NCBI GenBank assembly: GCA_945622055.1
Contig: CALZBV010000009.1
Coordinates: 1-24,240 of the forward strand
Direction of reading: 5' to 3'
DNA length: 24,240 nt
Origin: an uncultured Clostridia bacterium
Lineage (GTDB): Bacteria > Bacillota > Clostridia > Lachnospirales > Lachnospiraceae
This document shows, piece by piece, positions 22,662 to 24,240 of the stretch. Made by a program: the position numbers and the translations under genes. The notes below the pieces were generated by a model that saw only the letters and a program-made list of their open reading frames with translations, was not told the origin of the DNA and did not search any database. Every line of letters begins with the position of its first letter. Position 1 is the stretch's first letter.

Positions 22662-22786
22662 GCGAAGGCAAAAACTCGAAAAAACTTCGGTTTTCCTCGC
22701 TCGCGGGCGCGTTCTCATGGTGCTTTGCCGCTTGTTCATGTTTCGCATGTCAATCGGCAAAACTCCATGCTCACTTTTGCCTTCGC
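22662..22786 (-). other. Large structured leader of the xre2 transcript
   Basis: A 12-bp inverted repeat GCGAAGGCAAAA/TTTTGCCTTCGC (22662-22673 with 22775-22786) encloses about 100 bp with further nested pairs. These are an AAAAC-TTCG-GTTTT stem with a UUCG-type loop near 22682-22694, CATGG/CCATG, TTTGCCG/CGGCAAA and CATG/CATG around 22717-22768. The segment is GC-richer than its surroundings. The predicted xre2 promoter fires at about 22784, so the minus-strand transcript would begin with this structure and carry a leader of about 220 nt. It could be a riboregulator or a small inserted repeat. Confidence 0.65.
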
Positions 22787-22790
22787 GTAC

Positions 22791-22899
22791 ATTATATCAT
22801 TAACAGTACAAAAGTGAAATGTTTTTTGATAAAAAGTATTGACAGTACAAAAATGAACTGTTAAGATAATACACATCATAACCGTTCAGAAATGAACTG
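22791..22899. promoter_or_regulatory. IME 2 divergent control region: operators and two promoters
   Basis: Three 18-bp palindromes of the form CAGTWCA-N4-TGAACTG lie at 22804-22821 (TGAAATG right half), 22843-22860 and 22882-22899. The minus-strand xre2 promoter has an extended -10 (TGATATAAT, TATAAT at 22796-22791) and a weak -35 TTTCAC (22819-22814) covered by the first palindrome. The plus-strand excisionase promoter is TTGACA (22839-22844), 17 bp, TAAGAT (22862-22867), with the second palindrome between its -35 and -10. The layout parallels IME 1 with a different half-site sequence. Confidence 0.8.
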
Positions 22900-22932
22900 A
22901 ATAATAAAACAAAAGAGAGGAGGCATTAGCTT

Positions 22933-23130
22933 ATGGAGAACAAGAGATTTTTGACAGCGCAGGATGTAATGGAAATGCTGGGAGTTTCACTATCGTATTC
23001 CTATAAACTGATACGACGACTGAATGCAGAACTTGAGGCGGATGGATTCGTGACAATAAAAGGGCGTGTCAGTACACAGTATTTTATGAAACGAATCTAC
23101 GGGCTATCTACGGATAAGGAGGTGGGATAG
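22933..23130 (+). CDS. Excisionase-like small DNA-binding protein of IME 2
   Basis: The 65-residue protein (MENKRFLTAQDVMEMLGVSLSYSYKLIRRLNAELEADG...) has a MerR/excisionase-type helix-turn-helix and a GRVSTQYFMKRIYG wing. It aligns with the 59-residue IME 1 protein along its length. AGGAGG (22918-22923) lies 9 bp before the ATG. Its stop codon directly abuts the integrase ATG, so the two are translated together, as expected for a recombination directionality factor and its integrase. Confidence 0.85.
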   Translation: MENKRFLTAQDVMEMLGVSLSYSYKLIRRLNAELEADGFVTIKGRVSTQYFMKRIYGLSTDKEVG

Positions 23131-24225
23131 ATGGCGGTTATCAAGAATAATAAGACTGAAATGTGGGAGGTGAGAACCTATTATAAGGATTTGACCGGAG
23201 CAAGAAAACAGAAAACCAAGAGGGGCTTTGCCAAGAAGAGCGAAGCCCTCGAATGGGAGCGGAATTTCAAGCTGAAAGAGGATCAGAGTATCAGTATGAG
23301 CTTCAAAAGTTTTGTGGATATTTATCTGACGGATTTAGAACCAAGAATAAAACGCAATACGTTCCTGACCAAGAAGCACATTATTGAAACAAAGATTCTG
23401 CCTTATTTTGGGAAACGGAAACTGGATGATATTCGTACCTCGGATGTCATCCAGTGGCAAAATGAGATTATGAAGCTGAAAAAGGATAATGGGGAGTTAT
23501 TCTCCCCTACCTATCTGAAAACTATTCATAATCAGCTCAGTGCCATATTAAATCATGCTGTAAATATGTATGGTCTAAAGGATAATGTGGCACGAAAAGC
23601 CGGAACTATGGGCAAAGAGGAAAATAAGGAAATGGAGTTCTGGACACAGGATGAATTTCAGACATTTTTAGAGTGCGTGGCAGATAAGCCTATTTCCTAT
23701 TTTGCATTTGAAATGCTTTATTGGACAGGTATTCGCGAAGGTGAGCTGCTTGCCCTGACGCCGGCAGATTTCAATTTTGAAAAGAAAACACTCCGGATTA
23801 ACAAATCGTATCAGAGGCTGGAAGGCAAAGATGTGATTACAGACCCAAAAACTCCGAAGAGTAACAGAACCATTGTCATGCCGGATTTTCTTGCTGTAGA
23901 GATGGAGGAGTTTATAAGTAGCCTTTATGGAATAAAGGATGGTGACAGAATTTTCACTATTTCAAAAAGTTATCTGCATCACGAGATGGACAGAGGTGCA
24001 AAGCTTGCAGGAGTAAAGAGAATACGAATTCATGGATTACGGCACTCGCACATTTCATTGCTAATCAATTTGGGTTTTTCTGCGTTGGCAATAGGGGAAA
24101 GAGTCGGACATGAGGCGGTGGATATCACGTATCATTATGCACATTTTTTTCCAACGGTGCAGACGGATATGGCAGCACAACTGGAAAAGGAAAGGGAGGC
24201 GTTAGTCAATGTCAGAAAAGAATAG
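23131..24225 (+). CDS. int: Tyrosine recombinase / integrase of IME 2 (Tn916 type)
   Basis: This 364-residue integrase has the same domain order as the IME 1 enzyme: an AP2-like arm-binding N-terminus (WEVRTYYKDLTGARKQKTKRGFAKKSEA), a core-binding domain, and a catalytic domain with R202, H301-x-x-R304 (HGLRH), H327 and nucleophile Y336. All catalytic residues are intact. The catalytic halves of the two integrases are clearly closer to each other than their N-terminal halves, which suggests a similar recombination core but different arm-site recognition. AAGGAGG (23116-23122) lies 8 bp upstream. The next gene starts inside its final codons, as in IME 1. Confidence 0.96.
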   Translation: MAVIKNNKTEMWEVRTYYKDLTGARKQKTKRGFAKKSEALEWERNFKLKEDQSISMSFKSFVDIYLTDLEPRIKRNTFLTKKHIIETKILPYFGKRKLDDIRTSDVIQWQNEIMKLKKDNGELFSPTYLKTIHNQLSAILNHAVNMYGLKDNVARKAGTMGKEENKEMEFWTQDEFQTFLECVADKPISYFAFEMLYWTGIREGELLALTPADFNFEKKTLRINKSYQRLEGKDVITDPKTPKSNRTIVMPDFLAVEMEEFISSLYGIKDGDRIFTISKSYLHHEMDRGAKLAGVKRIRIHGLRHSHISLLINLGFSALAIGERVGHEAVDITYHYAHFFPTVQTDMAAQLEKEREALVNVRKE

Positions 24226-24240
24226 AGACGATAAAAACAG
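24209..24240 (+). CDS. Start of the next IME 2 gene, probably MobC-like (3' truncated by window edge)
   Basis: An ATG at 24209 with GGGAGG 9 bp upstream opens a frame MSEKNRDDKN that runs to the window edge. It overlaps the integrase end by 17 bp, the same arrangement as the MobC-like gene of IME 1, which overlaps by 16 bp. Only ten residues are visible, so the product is inferred from synteny. Confidence 0.5.
   Translation, partial: MSEKNRDDKN

Larger units (their letters stand above)
19083..24240 (+). mobile_element. IME 2, second related element (right end outside window)
   Basis: An integrase, excisionase and XRE regulator homologous in plan to those of IME 1 lie to its right, together with AT-rich cargo. 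The left boundary is taken as the shared direct repeat at 19083-19103, giving a tandem arrangement. This boundary is inferred: IME 2 may use a different core site, and its right end is not visible. Confidence 0.6.

Noticed and set aside
22662..22786. Integron attC-type recombination site
   Set aside because: It is a long imperfect palindrome, but no integron integrase or gene-cassette structure is present, and it coincides with the xre2 transcript leader.
22589..22864. Plus-strand open frames (up to 91 codons) in the xre2-xis2 gap
   Set aside because: They lack a binding site and run through the palindromic leader, the promoters and the operators, which explain the sequence better.

Overview
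The window looks like a chromosomal segment of a low-to-mid GC Clostridia bacterium, most likely a Lachnospiraceae gut commensal. This is inferred from strong AGGAGG ribosome binding sites, a clostridial 2[4Fe-4S] ferredoxin, a DUF1858 redox protein, a Bacillus-type SOS box, a Thr/Pro/Glu-linked secreted carbohydrate-binding-type protein, and Tn916-type integrases. No database search was possible; family names come from motif recognition.

Bases 1-11712 are ordinary core genome. In order they hold: the 3' end of a secreted modular protein with its terminator; an SOS-type uvrB-uvrA operon; a ferredoxin on the minus strand that is too short for most ORF filters; a charged coiled-coil protein of unknown function; a DUF1858 protein; tRNA-Trp(CCA); a ZIP metal transporter; a YfbR-like HD nucleotidase; and guaA.

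Bases 11772-19103 form a compact integrative and mobilizable element (IME 1, about 7.3 kb) inserted just downstream of guaA. It is bounded by 21-bp direct repeats. Its genes are a minus-strand XRE regulator, a divergent excisionase-like protein, a tyrosine integrase, a MobC-like relaxosome protein, a RepA-like helicase/ATPase, a small conserved protein, a MobA/MobL relaxase, then AT-rich cargo (a zinc-ribbon Nudix hydrolase and a P-loop kinase). An iteron-like dyad follows repA, and an array of hairpins precedes the relaxase; these are candidate replication and transfer origins.

Bases from about 19083 to the right edge belong to a second, related element (IME 2), which runs off the window. 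It has the same XRE / excisionase / integrase / next-gene scaffold, but its operators have a different sequence. Downstream of its XRE gene lies a tight AT-rich minus-strand operon: a frameshifted WapI-like immunity gene, an EF-Tu domain III-like barrel fused to a barstar domain, a beta-rich protein that may be another immunity protein, and a protein with a HEPN-type RxxxxH motif. No toxin partner is visible. I read this as a mobile cluster of orphan immunity/defence genes, the most interesting part of the window.

The two elements appear to share a control logic. Each XRE repressor probably binds 18-20 bp palindromes (two half-sites separated by 4 bp) that overlap its own promoter and the divergent excisionase-integrase promoter. 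Derepression would allow excision, and MobC plus relaxase would allow transfer with the help of a conjugative element.
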